Assembly (NCBI RefSeq): GCF_001625305.1
Contig: NW_017802525.1
Span: 474,782 to 538,781 of the forward strand
Origin: Branchiostoma belcheri
Lineage: Eukaryota > Chordata > Leptocardii > Amphioxiformes > Branchiostomatidae
Direction of reading: 5' to 3'
Length of the DNA stretch: 64,000 nt
Part shown: in pieces, positions 42,352 through 53,805 of the stretch
Layout of the letters: every line of letters begins with the position of its first letter
How positions within the stretch are numbered: position 1 is the first letter of the stretch
Program-made: the position numbers and the translations under genes
The notes under the pieces: generated by a model
What the model saw: only the letters and a program-made list of their open reading frames with translations
The model's database searches: none
What the model was told of the DNA's origin: nothing

Positions 42352-44815
42352 ATGACTTGCAGAGACATTGCTTTCGCCCTCCTGTGTTTTGCACTTGGCC
42401 TGACTCAGTCTCGTCTGCCTTGTCGTGATATCTGTGAGATAAAACACAGCGGACAATGTGAGATACCAGAGACGATGGGGACTGGACTTGTGTCCTACTT
42501 CAACCATACGGTGCCCTGTGCAATCTGCAATGTAACCGAACAGGCACAAGAGAATCTGCTTGAGTGTATTCCTAGCAATCTCGTCATACTGCAAGTTGCA
42601 GGGCACAACAGCAAGGACGGCACGCCGGAAAAGTTACCCCAAGTGTCTCTCCAAGCTTCACACGCTAGTCCTGGGGCCTGGAAACATTATTCGGATGGTC
42701 AGAAGTGGGGTGTTTTTGGGAGATTTCAAAAATCTTCGGACACTGACGATGAATAATAATGCCATTCAAACAGTTGGGAGCTGGTTTGACCTGCTTTGGA
42801 GGCTGAAGAAGCTTTACCTGTCTTGGAATGAAATCAAAGAAATCAAAAAGGACGCCCTGCAGCCACTGGTAGAGCTTGAGCATCTTGATCTGACACATAA
42901 TCATCTTCAAGTGCTGAAAAGTTGGCACTTTGCAGACACAAACTCAAGTGTCTGAAACTGAGCCACAACAACATCTCTCACATTGCTGGAAAGACTTTCA
43001 GTCGTGTGTACAAGCTTGAATTTATATATCTAGACCATAACAAGATAGCCCATCTGAGGGCTGCATGGCTGGAAGGGCTGCCACAGGGGACACATGTCAA
43101 ACTCCAAAACAATTTGGTACAGGCACTCTCTAACAAGACACTTAAAGCCATGATCAAAAACTTTGTCTACATGGAGAACAATCTTTTCCGATGCACTTGT
43201 GCTGTAGACAGCTGGAAAGCTAAAGGAGCTAAAGGCAATACAAGATTATGGGAGCTTGCAGTGCAGCTATCCACCCAGCCTTTTGGGTAGAAAGATTGCA
43301 AATGTGATGAGCGAAATGAATGAACAAGGGCTCAAACAAATGCTTTGTCCACCACCTACAGCCAAGGTGCATGTAACACACCAGGACAACAGAGCCGCTC
43401 TCGTGTGTGAAGTTTTCTGGGAGCAGCAGCAGCCAGAGACCATCAAGTGGTTAGATCCAGAAGGAAGGGATGTCACACATGGAAGTCTTGATCCATGTGG
43501 TAATACTGTAAACAAAAAGTTGGTCCACGAGCATCCGACTAACCAGTCTCCTGAACAAGGAACCACATGTACACTCTCAGCCAACTCTTCAAGCCCACCC
43601 TATGTCGGCAGGTCCACCTACATCATCTACATGAGTCCACAAGGTTTACACTGTGAACACTGGGGGGGAGGGCAGCTTCCAGTGTGTTGTGGAGTCTGCA
43701 ACAGACATAGTCTCTGCAAATCTATCGTTGACCAAGGCAAACGGATCCTCTGAGGCTCAGACTCAAAACAACTGCAGGGATGAAGAAGTAACCACCAAAA
43801 TCAACAATAAGGACCCAAAACAGGATTCCACCACTCCAGGAGCTGCCAACGTACGGCACAATGTGTTCAAGTCAGCTGTCAACCTGACAACACTCAGTAC
43901 AAGGAACTCAACAATCATCAAAAGGACTAACTTTACTACAAATAACTCCCTTCAAAATGGTACCACACCAGGAACTAATGATCTACATAACCACACAGCC
44001 ATCAACACTACAACACCTTCCAGAAGGTAGGAAGCAGTTTTTACAGACATCTTTGACAAGATCCCAGGACGTCAGCAAGACGGCATGGCTATGCTGACCT
44101 ACATCATTAGCACTTGTCTGGTAATGTTTCTTCTGGGCGGGGCTATGGCTGCTTGTCACAAGGGCTACAGGAGGCGACAAGAACGTCAGCGTGTACCAGG
44201 CAATGCTGCAATTGCTAGCAGAGACACGCCACTGCAAAACAGCCAGCAACAAGAAATCGGAAACCCAGCAACTCCACAGCCTGCTTACGAAGAGATCCCG
44301 GATGTTAACAACACAGATCTAGACGTGTCTCCATATGCCACCACTGTGGACATGGCAAACCCCATGTACAATGTTAACACAGCCTCAACGGAGCCAAAAG
44401 GAGCGAGATCAGTCCAGGACTCCCCTCCCCTACCCAAAAGGGAAACCGTGCCTTCCCAACAATCATCCAACAAATATGCCAACTCCAGTGTGCCTTCCCA
44501 ACAATCATCCAACAAATACGTCAACTCCAGTGTGCCTTCCCAACAATCATCCAACAAATACGTCAACTCCAGTGTGCCTTCCCAACAATCATCCAACAAA
44601 TACGTCAACTCCAGTGTGCCTTCCCAACAATAACCCAACAAATATGTCAACTCCAGTGTGCCTTCCCAACAATCATCCAACAAATACGTCAACTCCAGCG
44701 TGCCTTCCCAACAATCATCCAACAAATACGTCAACTCCAGCGTGCCTTCCCAACAATCATCCAACAAATAAGTCAACTCCAGTGTGCCTTCCCAACAATA
44801 ACCCATAAAACTTAT
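42352..44815 (+). pseudogene. LRR-Ig transmembrane receptor-like gene with frameshifts
   Basis: A single coding exon, ATG 42352, preceded by an acceptor-like TTTATTTACAG at 42266. Order: signal peptide (FALLCFALGLTQS), LRRNT cysteines, about five to six LRRs (LHTLVLGPGN, LRTLTMNNNAI, LKKLYLSWNEI, LEHLDLTHNHL, LKCLKLSHNNI, LEFIYLDHNKI), LRRCT (NLFRCTCAVDSW, QCSYPPSLLG), one Ig domain (AALVCEVFWEQ, GSFQCVVESA), an N-glycosylation-rich Thr stalk, TM helix (ISTCLVMFLLGGAMAAC), basic stop-transfer (RRRQER), and a tail with PAYEEI, SPYATT, NPMYNVN and repeated YVNSS. The frame changes near 42600, 42940, 43250 and 43660, with in-frame TAG at 44028 and TAA at 44631. Such receptors are adhesion or immune-type; the ligand is unknown. 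It may be a recent pseudogene or a poorly assembled gene. Confidence 0.7.
44447..44805 (+). repeat. coding 42-bp minisatellite (VPSQQSSNKYVNSS)
   Basis: About eight 42-bp units, each 14 codons, in the cytoplasmic tail of the LRR-Ig gene. Each full unit carries K-Y-V-N. In the fifth unit TCA is changed to TAA, and some later units also differ. Confidence 0.9.
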
Positions 44816-46796
44816 ATGCCTCACAACAGAATACAAGTTGAAGAGATAATTCTTTTGAGCATCACAAAAATGATAACTTTTTAGTAATATTAGCATCATG
44901 TCATATCATGTATATTGTCACGAGACAGGTACCAAGTAAATCATTATGATTAAAATAATGATAATATTATCATACCACAGAAGCAAAACTAGAAATTATG
45001 TTGAGTTTGCAGAAAAGTTTCCTTCAGCGGGGGGGGTGCACTATATAAGATAAAATATTAGCATTATGCCCCTTTTGCCTAGACAATGATTGTTGAGAGA
45101 CAAAACTTGGATGTCTCCCTTCACTTTATAAATACAACATAATGCACAATATTAAAGTATGCTTTCAAAGACTACAGAGCACAAAATAGTTTAAGATTTT
45201 ATTCTTCTATAATTCTTTATCTGTGAAATTAATTGAGGAATATGTTTAACTTTTGACTGACCACAGCCTCCGAAGTTGAAAGGGGGTGCTAGCATGATCA
45301 ATGAAAAGACTGTATTGAAAACATGATTTGGTTGTAATTTACAGTAGAGGAAAAAGACTCTTGAGATGTATGAAGGATATTGTTTCCATTGGCAACTATT
45401 TTGATGTTATAAAAAAAATTTTGTATTGGATAATATTTTGAAGGGTTTCAGACGTCCAACTTTGTCAAGAAATATCACCAATAAAATGAACTTCTAGTAT
45501 GACATTGTGTCCTCCAACATATTTGATTACACTAGTATATACTATATATACTAGTAGTTAGGATGAAACAAACCAGACTTTATTATGAAGAAGTAGCTTT
45601 TAGCTGAAGGTTACACCAATTTGCATATCCTTGGTTTTCTGACATTCTGAAGTAAATTTCGGCATCAGCAGAACGTGAAAACGGAGGGCTGGGAAGAAAC
45701 TTGGATGGGAGAAATTACAGCATATTTAACAATCTCTCTGATGAAAATTTTGTGCCAAACAGCTACCTTAGCAGACTGTCAATATTCTTTCCATTTCTGA
45801 ACCAAAATGGCGTAAGTTAGACATAAAATGAATCTTCTGTAAAATTCTTGGTAACGATGAAAGATACTTGTACATGTATGATTACAGACCAACATGATGC
45901 TATTGGCTGCCAGGATCCCATCCCAACATAGCAGCTAGCTATAGACCAGGGAATGACACGTTGCACAAATTTCACAAGTTTTGAATGGGCCACATCAATA
46001 CAGTTTTCTGGTTCTTGACATAAAAAAAAACAAGGAACTGCATTTTGTATAGCCAGAAGTTCAGCACCAAGGACAGATACTACACATTGATTTAAGTTGC
46101 TGAATTTTTGATAAAAATGTCAGAGAACCAAGGAAATGAATTGGTATAGAAAAAAGATGAATAAACATCTATGCAACTCAAGGCTTGGCAAGATCAGATG
46201 AGATGAAAGATAGAAGTTCAATGTGTGCACGCCAACGACAGTTTTTCATCTACTTATTAGTCTACCAGTTGAGACAACCCCACCTGAGTTGGGAGCACCA
46301 CACCTCAAATTCACCCAGCGCCGACCAGAGAAAACCTGTTTTTCCTGACCAGAAATTTTGCCAGGAACAGTGTCCGAGACAACTTGATCCAGTTCTGTCA
46401 GTATTTGCAGCTTTCAAGGCTTCACGTAACAGTAAGTGTTATGTAGATTTCTCTGATACAGGCAAATTTGCAGACAGAACAAATACACCCTCTGAAGTAC
46501 GAGTTCACAAAATATTACCCAGTGCAGATTTTTTCTGCAAATTGTAGGTATAACTATATATTTCAGCCTTCAGGTATTCTGTAAAGTTTGATTTATTGAG
46601 ACTGACATATATACAGCAGGTGACAAGGAGTAAATAAGAGTAAAGTGGCTTTTTCCCAGGTATAGCACTGGGGGCCTGCCATGGATTTGTACACCGAACC
46701 TTCAGGTTCTGAGTCAAACCTAACCACAAGACCACCTTGCCACTAAAGGTACAAATAACATCTTGTTCTCATTCTGACGTTGCCAACAGATTCAAA
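44816..46796. other. intergenic DNA with mobile fragments
   Basis: 45610 (ACACCAATTTGCATATCCTTGG) and 46111 (CAGAGAACCAAGGAAATGAATTGG) look like two ends of an old family B-like element. 46240-46400 resembles 61690-61830 (TCTACTTATTAGTCTACCA), a dispersed repeat. A frame at 46185-46547 has no domain or splice support. Confidence 0.5.
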
Positions 46797-49700
46797 ATGT
46801 CTCAGTCCATCAGAGAAGAGAACAATCCTGTTTATGATACAAACCATCCAGAGGAGCCGACAAGCCTAGGAAAAAATGAACAAGATAATCTACCCTCTGA
46901 TCAGAATGTGCTGTACATAGAAAGCACTACTGCAGAGCCAACAAGAAAGTCAACATGCGGTCAGAACTCTCCCAGCAGTCAAGGACAAGACAGCTGCAGG
47001 TTGGAGGCTACATATGTAGCTGGCAATGAAGTCGAACATGCAACCACAAATGAGCATTATTATATGTCAGATAATAACGATATCCCCACCCCAGGGGTTG
47101 CTGATGTATATTCTGTATCTGATCCGATCCATGCTGAAAACTCTGCCATGTACACAGCCTCAGGGGAAAATGATGAAGATGGTAACTCTACTGGAAACAT
47201 TGAAAAAGAACAGCAAAACACTGAAAATGCCAAGCAAGCAGACAGTACAGTGACCATGAATTTCAACTCCAACAGAAAGGCTAACAAATCTCAGCCTGAC
47301 ACCACCGTACATGCACACAAGCTTTGCAATCCTCAAATAAACCCAGCAGATCTACTTCAAAATCCAATGTACAGATCAAACCCCAAACATGCCAATAAAC
47401 GTCATGGTAAACCTTACGCTGTTAGATACATTGAGGAAGAACCCAAACCAGACAGTACAGTGACTGATGATGGTGACATCAAACCTTACGCTGTTAGATA
47501 CAGTGACAAAGAACCCAAACCAGACAGTACAGTGACTGATGATGGTGACATGGAACCTTACGCTGTTGCAAACATGTCCGATCACGAAGCCTATCTCAGT
47601 GCAACAAAAAACATTCGCCAACAGGCTTCAGATGACACCACTGGTCATGACACCACCGTACACGTACACAAGCTTTGCAAACCACCAATAACTCCAGCAG
47701 ATCTTCATCAAAATCCCATGTACAGATCAAACCCCAAACATGCCAATAAACTTCCTGGTAAGATGGCCATGCAAGCAGACAGTAAAGTGACTGGCGACGG
47801 TGACATGGAACCTTACGCTGTTACAGACATGTCTGATCACGAAACTAATTTCAGCAGAACAACAAACATTCACCAACAGGCTTCAGATGACTCCAGTCAA
47901 GACACCACCAAAAATGTACACAAGCCTCACAATCCTCCAAACGCAAAGGAACTTCATCAAAATCCGATGTACATACCAAACCCCAAACAGGAGAAAAAAC
48001 TTCACGGTAAGACATTAACTTGTGTTTCATGACAGAATATAGATCTAGGTCTAGCTTCTTGTTTATAATTGTTGTCATAATCTGTAACAATCCAGGGCTT
48101 GAAATACTTTTTCTGCACACCTGCACCAGTGTATACATGAATAACATTGAAAATTACCTGCAACAGACAAATTTACCTGCACCACTCAGAACATTTGATG
48201 TATGGATCATACTTAAAACCATTCAGAAACCATTGTCATTATTTCTTTTACACTTTATAGGTGGTTACAGTCAATGCAGCAAATAAAAATCCACAAACAC
48301 CTAGTACATGTTTATATAAACCCAGTACATGGACCAATGCAGGCTAGGTACAGGCAGACATCAGAAATGCAAACCTCTAACTTTCCCTGCACTAAGGTGC
48401 ATATGCACCCAGTATTTCGAACCATGATTTGAATGTTGTGCCTGTTCAATGAATATCTATTCTTTTATTCTAAACAAAAAAACAAAAACAAAAAAAAACA
48501 AAATTTATAAACAAAAGGCTGCTTTACAGTGACTCCAAGTTGCTTTATTGCTGCTTTGGGAGTTGTCCTGCTGGTTGTGGGACCAATCATAGGCCTAGGA
48601 TTTTATTTCTACGCCCAAGGCATGCAAAAGGTAAGATCAACAGCTTTTCCAGGCCACAATTAAACATCTAATAAAACAAAAAGACACAAACAGTACTAGT
48701 CTTTTGTACCTCGTGCACTAAAGCTATTGTCTAAGACCTGATCTTTGTATACATAGTGGTTTTATGATGTTATTTTTCTCTGGTAGTACTGATTTTAGAA
48801 TGTGATAAGTTTTTATGATATATTTTATATATAATTGGTTTATTGTTTCAATTGAAAGCAATACACTAAAATACATTGCAGCGACTTGTACATAGTACAA
48901 GTCGCTGAATTATGCATATTAGGCAGTTACAAGAAATGAATAAAACACTTGATAAAATCTATAGAAACTACTATACATTGCAAAATAATTAAAATAATTA
49001 GACAATAATCATTAGACAATAATCATAATAAAAATTACCACACACTGATAGGTTACCTGACGTTGTTCAGAAGTGCAGTGAAGTATGGAATGGGGCTGTT
49101 TTTATATCTATTTATTACTAATGATGCAGATAGATGAAGGATTTTATGCTATAATTGTGCACAAGTTGTAAATACTCAAACATATTTCATGCACATGTGG
49201 CATGCCAGTCGATATTCAATAAATCTGAATCTGAATTCCCAACACTTTCAGGAAGGAAAATCATACCATGCTATCATGAAAGACAACAATACACACAAAA
49301 ACAAAAAGTTTTTCAAAATAATTTTGAGCACAAGTTTTGTATATTTTTACTTTCAACTCACTGGTAGACTAATAAGAAGGTTCAAAACTGCCCTTGGCGT
49401 CAATGCACAGAACTTGTATCTTTCATATCATCTGATCTTGGCAAGCTTTGAGTTGCTCAGACGTTTATTCATGTTTTTTTTCACTATAAGCCCAAACCAA
49501 TTTTATTCCGTGGTTGTCTGATATTTCTTGTAGGAAAAATTCAATAACTTAGTACTGAATAATCAATGTATAGTACCTGTCCTTGTAGCCTGATTAAATC
49601 GCTTTTGCCTGCCGCCCAACATCCAGCCGGCCCCCGAACTATGTAGGGAGCCCCCCCGGAGCTTGGGTTACATAGGCTACTGTCCTTGGTGCTGAACTCC

Positions 49701-52700
49701 TGGTTGTACAAATTTGCTGTTTTTTCATTGTACGGGCCAACATAAAAGCATTTTGGAGTTGATTCTAAATCTTTTTATTCTTTCAAATCAGGCAAAATCG
49801 TAGGAAGTGCATGGCAGAATATAGTTGGAGAGGCTGGTCATCATATACATGAATGTGTTTAAGTTAACTAAAAAGTGCAGTAGTTTGTTGGGATAGATCA
49901 TGCATGCAAAGGCAAACATTTTGCGTTTGCTTTGCAAATGTTACTATACTTCTAGTTTTACATTTCTTCTTATTACTGCTTTTCCAGGATAGTCCTATGC
50001 AAGAAGTCAACAACTTGACTACACCAAATGCAACAGAATTGACTAACACAACTATAGCTACCATCAAAACTGCTGACAGTACCAACCTGCCAATCTTTGG
50101 TGGTATCAATGGTACCACCCCATCCAGCTTTGGTGGTATCAATGGTACCAGCCCACCCAGCCTTGGTGGTATCAATGGTACCACCCCATCCAGCTTTGGT
50201 GGTATCAATGGTACCAGCCCACCCAGCCTTGGTGGTATCAATGGTACTAGCCCACCCAGCCTTGGTGGTATCAATGGTACCACCCCATCCAGCCTTGGTG
50301 GTATCAATGGTACCACCCCACCCAGCCTTGGTGGTATCAATGGTACTAGCCCACCCAGCCTTGGTGGTATCAATGGTACCACCCCATCCAGCTTTGGTGG
50401 TATCAATGGTACCAGCCCACCCAGCCTTGGTGGTATCAATGGTACCACCCCACCCAGCCTTGGTGGTATCAATGGTACCACCCCATCCAGCCTTGGTGGT
50501 ATCAATGATACCAGCCCACCCAGCCTTGGTGGTATCAATGGTACCAAACCACACGTATTTGGTAGTATTAATGGTACAAGGCCACCCAATGGTACCAACC
50601 CACCACGCCAGAAAGGTAGGCACAGACATTAAATTAGCCAAGTTCCAAAGTAATAAAAAGTATGAGGTTGGAGAATTTATCTTAAGCAACTTGAATTATC
50701 CCATACTAGATGAAAGGAATGCTATGTGAGGGAATGAGTTAAACATTTCTTTTGGAGATAATATCAGACCCCCTGCTGTGGTCATGTTTTTGGACTCAAT
50801 GTGCACCTTGCACTGCAGACATGGCAGAAAGTTGTCCTTCTGTACCTTAACCCTACGTCTGGAAAAATTCAGGTGAGAACCCTGAGTAACTATCACATGA
50901 TGGTGGCATCTTTTAGGTGGGCCAATCAGTCAGGCAAGGTCCTCTGGGTGCTTGATGGCAGCTACAATCCTACTAACATCTGATATTCTCTCTTGGTTTG
51001 ATGCTGGGAAACTGGACTTATACTAAACAACCTTTATCATAGGAAATTCAAACTCTACTACTGGATAAATTACGGGAAATAAATTCTGGATGTTTCGAGT
51101 GACATCCACCACTCTTCTTCAGCATCACTAATGAACTACATGTAACAGATTAACACATATCTACATGTAGGAATGAGTGGAAAAAACAGCTGAACATGAG
51201 AAAGGCTCATATATTTCCTATGAGTATTGTTTACCTGGATGTCTGACCTTCATCAACCTAAACAACTGTTTATTAGGCCACACCAATTCAATTTGTTGCT
51301 TCTCAGATTGCCCTGTCCATTTTTTTTCTGATTTGCAAATTTAAAGTTCTAAATTAACTGTACAATGCTCATATTTTGAGCCCCAACGGTTGGAGAAAGT
51401 CCTTTTCTTCCTACTTCTTAAAGTCTTTCAATGTAACAATGCAATTTTGTTTCAATGAAAGTTCAAAATCTATTGTTAAATTATAAACCAGCCTGGTATG
51501 TTCACTTCATGGTTCATATTGTAACATTTCCGGCTATCATGGGGTGCCTTGGCCTATTTTTAATTTTTATTTCACCCTGTCGCTTCATATTTTTTCTGAA
51601 CAAATCTGACAAACAACAAATGAAATTAGTATGGCCTTTGTGACCTTTGTATCACCGATGCAGAAGGTGTCTGTGAGAAGGGGACCCTGCAGATGGTTTG
51701 TGCAGCAGATGAGCTGATTGTCATCGACGATGCCTCTAGCTTCCTCAGTCGAAGGGGAAAAGATCTTCACACACTGACTGATGTAACGGCAAACTGTCAG
51801 GGGCTACAGCAGTGTGACATAGATTGTCAGAGCACACTATTTAAAAATCTGACAGCAACATACCACTGTGAAGGTGGGCATATCTATCTATTTCTCTTCT
51901 TATGGTAGCATTGTGTGCTTTAAACAGGCACAGGTACAGTGGTTAAGGTACAGGAACTGGATCTAAACAAGTCTGGCCAATGATCAGTGTCAGTTTCACT
52001 GTCTTTACTTAGTTTCTATTAGCTATGAAGGACTTACATACCTTTAGGCCACAGCAAGTAATTTTTTTGGATGACATCAATGCGCGCATTAATTTTTGGC
52101 TGATTTTGGAAAAAAAACAAGAAATTTTGTTAAAACTTTTGATCCAACACCAAACATTCTCTGGTCTTGCTCAGTAGACTGACCCAGTGAAGCTTGTCAC
52201 GTGGCTTCTTTGAAGTGTGACGTCAACACTGGGTCAAAGGTATCTGGTAGACGATGTCGGCCCCCGTCACCCGGACATTTTGTTTCACTTGACACTAAGG
52301 ATTTTAGACACAATTTCCTGAGAGGGGTGAAGGAAGCCATATACATCAGGGCCCATCACCCTTCATTGAACCGCGATGGGGGGCTGACATCGTCTACCAG
52401 ATACCTTTGACCCTGAGTGTTGACGTCACACTTCAAAGAAGCCACGTGACAAGCTTCACTGGGTCAGTCTACTGAGGAAGACCAGAGTGACTGGTCGAAA
52501 GCTCTAGGTGAGAGAATGTTTTGGTGTTGGACCAAAAGTTTTAACTTTAAACAAATGGGTAAAGATGTCTGCTGCCATGCCAAAAGGTGGATGGCAGATA
52601 ACTATGAAGAGAGGAGACAAGAAAAGACTCTGATTTAAGTTTTGTTTCTTACTATGTGATCACAGTGATATGTGATGTTGGCTGTGTATATGTGATGTTC

Positions 52701-53789
52701 CCACTGAATTAAAGCCATTTGTACCACGATTGAGTCAAAATTTTAAAATGTAGGAACCTTGTTTTTTTTCGCCCGCTCGCATTAGTCTGCGGAGGATATC
52801 ATCCATAAAATTTACTTTTGAAGTACTAACGTCATATTTTATCATCGTAAGTCTAAAAAGTGATGTCCTGATACACTACAAAATATAACTGACTATTTTA
52901 CTCTGTTTACCAGCAGAAGTGAAAAAGAATGTCACCTTTGGTGGGGAGAGGAGAAGGCCCCGGCCAGTTCCGGCCAGCGGGTGGACTGGCCGTGTCCTCA
53001 ACTAACGAGATATTTGTGGCTGACGAGCACAACAAAAGAATCCAGGTCTTCAGCATGAAGGGAGGTTTCCTACGCAGTTTCCCCACAGGAAACATGAAAC
53101 CACAAGCCGTGTGCATGGGCAACAACGACACCCTGTGGGTCGCGTCGTACCCACGTCGGGCGTCTGATTATGGACATGCCATTCAACAGTACAGCAAAGA
53201 AGGCAGTGTCCTTGCTAAGTTTAAATGCAATGACACTAGACTCTGTAGCATTGCCTGGCACAAGTTTTCTGGCAGAATCATACTCAGTCTGAAAAAACTG
53301 TCAGCACGTGCACATCTCAGCACTGCATGGTTAAGTCCTACTTACACACAGACAGAGGCAACACCATGGCTGACGTGTGACATGACCGGGTTTGGATCAA
53401 AAGGAAGTAAGTTCGTAGTTCCACAGTTTGTCACCGTGGACAAGAATGGGAACATCTTCATCGCTGACAGCATTAAAAATCATGTAGAAAAATATGACAA
53501 GAACGGAGTCTACCTGTCCAGGTTTGGTAGTAGAGGTACCGGAGCAGGGAATCTTTCTTTCCCCTCAGGAATCTGTGTGGACAGTTTGGGGCGTGTGATT
53601 GTGGCTGATACTGGGAACAGCCGAGTGGAGATGTTCACAGCTGAGGGAGAGCACATCCGCACCATAGCTTATATTCGTAAACCCGGATATGTTGCTACAG
53701 GTGGGGAGGGGCAGCTTGTGGTTACACTTGGGGAGGGGCAGCGTCTGGTGCCATATAGTTACCGCATAACCATCTTTCCCAAATATTAG
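46797..53789 (+). CDS. type II membrane receptor: Tyr-motif tail, SUEL lectin, NHL propeller
   Basis: Five exons, all compatible: 46797-48006, 48530-48630, 49988-50615, 51664-51873, 52917-53789 (TAG); most introns are phase 1. Exon 1 (~403 residues) has no signal peptide and is rich in tyrosine motifs (NPVYDTN, NPMYRSN twice, NPMYIPN, KPYAVRY, EPYAVTD, YLSA). Exon 2 is one hydrophobic helix (CFIAALGVVLLVVGPIIGLG), so the N-terminus should be cytoplasmic. Exon 3 is ~14 GGINGTxPPSL repeats. Exon 4 has SUEL/rhamnose-binding-lectin cysteines (CEKGTLQMVC, CQGLQQCDIDC, YHC). Exon 5 has NHL blades (GLAVSSTNEIFVAD, HNKRIQVF, FVTVDKNGNIFIAD, GICVDSLGRVIVADTGNSRV). One extra G in GGTGGGGAG near 52942 breaks the frame at the start of exon 5; the acceptor is a NAGNAG. 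Family unknown to me; a glycan-sensing signalling receptor is an inference. Confidence 0.72.
49586..49679. mobile_element. 94-bp TAGCCT-ended element, copy D
   Basis: Begins TAGCCTGATTAAATCGC, ends GTTACATAGGCTA, and is flanked by perfect 9-bp repeats CTGTCCTTG (49577-49585, 49680-49688). Sits in the intron before the GGINGT exon. Interior GC-rich and less palindromic than copies B and C. Confidence 0.8.
50094..50560 (+). repeat. coding 33-bp VNTR (GGINGTxPPSL)
   Basis: About fourteen 33-bp units in exon 3 of the type II receptor gene, with a KpnI-like GGTACC in most. Each 11-residue unit has one NGT/NDT N-glycosylation sequon, predicting a mucin-like glycosylated stalk. Three other frames stay open across the array because the unit length is a multiple of 3; they are shadows. 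Confidence 0.95.
51092..51122 (-). ncRNA. hammerhead-like ribozyme core, copy 2
   Basis: Minus strand reads CTGAAGA, A, GAGTG-loop-CACTC, GAAAC. Same architecture, including the extra A, as copy 1. No inverted partner seen around it. Confidence 0.35.
51276..51636. mobile_element. MITE family B, copy 3
   Basis: GGCCACACCAATTCAATTTG left end preceded by TTA, and AAATGAAATTAGTATGGCC right end. More diverged than the other copies; it ends 28 bases before the lectin exon. Confidence 0.75.
52129..52545. mobile_element. 417-bp palindromic element with hammerhead-like core
   Basis: Arms of ~150 bases: GTTAAAACTTTTGATCCAAC at the left end mirrors GTTGGACCAAAAGTTTTAAC at the right, and AGCTTGTCACGTGGCTTC mirrors GAAGCCACGTGACAAGCTT. 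Only the right arm has the complete ribozyme-like core. Confidence 0.8.
52472..52500 (+). ncRNA. hammerhead-like ribozyme core, copy 3
   Basis: CTGAGGA, A, GACCAG-loop-CTGGTC, GAAA. Stem II is six perfect pairs. The same extra A follows the first box as in copies 1 and 2. Confidence 0.4.
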
Positions 53790-53805
53790 AGCCACAACCA
53801 CTTTT

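Larger units (their letters stand above)
52048..52825. mobile_element. MITE family C relic with nested palindrome
   Basis: Left part GGCCACAGCAAGTAATTTTTTTGG with GATGACATCAATGCGCGCATT; right part GAGGATATCATCCATAAAATT. Between them sits the 52129-52545 palindrome, i.e. a later insertion into an old family C-like element. Confidence 0.5.

Noticed and set aside
44011..44060. 20-nt GT...AG mini-intron removing the TAG at 44028 in the LRR-Ig gene
   Set aside because: Far too short, and it would break the frame into the TM helix.
46185..46547. 120-codon frame before the type II receptor gene
   Set aside because: Overlaps a dispersed repeat also found at 61690 and has no domain or phase link to the next exon.
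49864..50729. Long open frames on both strands across the GGINGT array (210-244 codons)
   Set aside because: They come from a 33-bp unit with no stop in several frames. Only the + frame with splice sites and TM/lectin context is supported.
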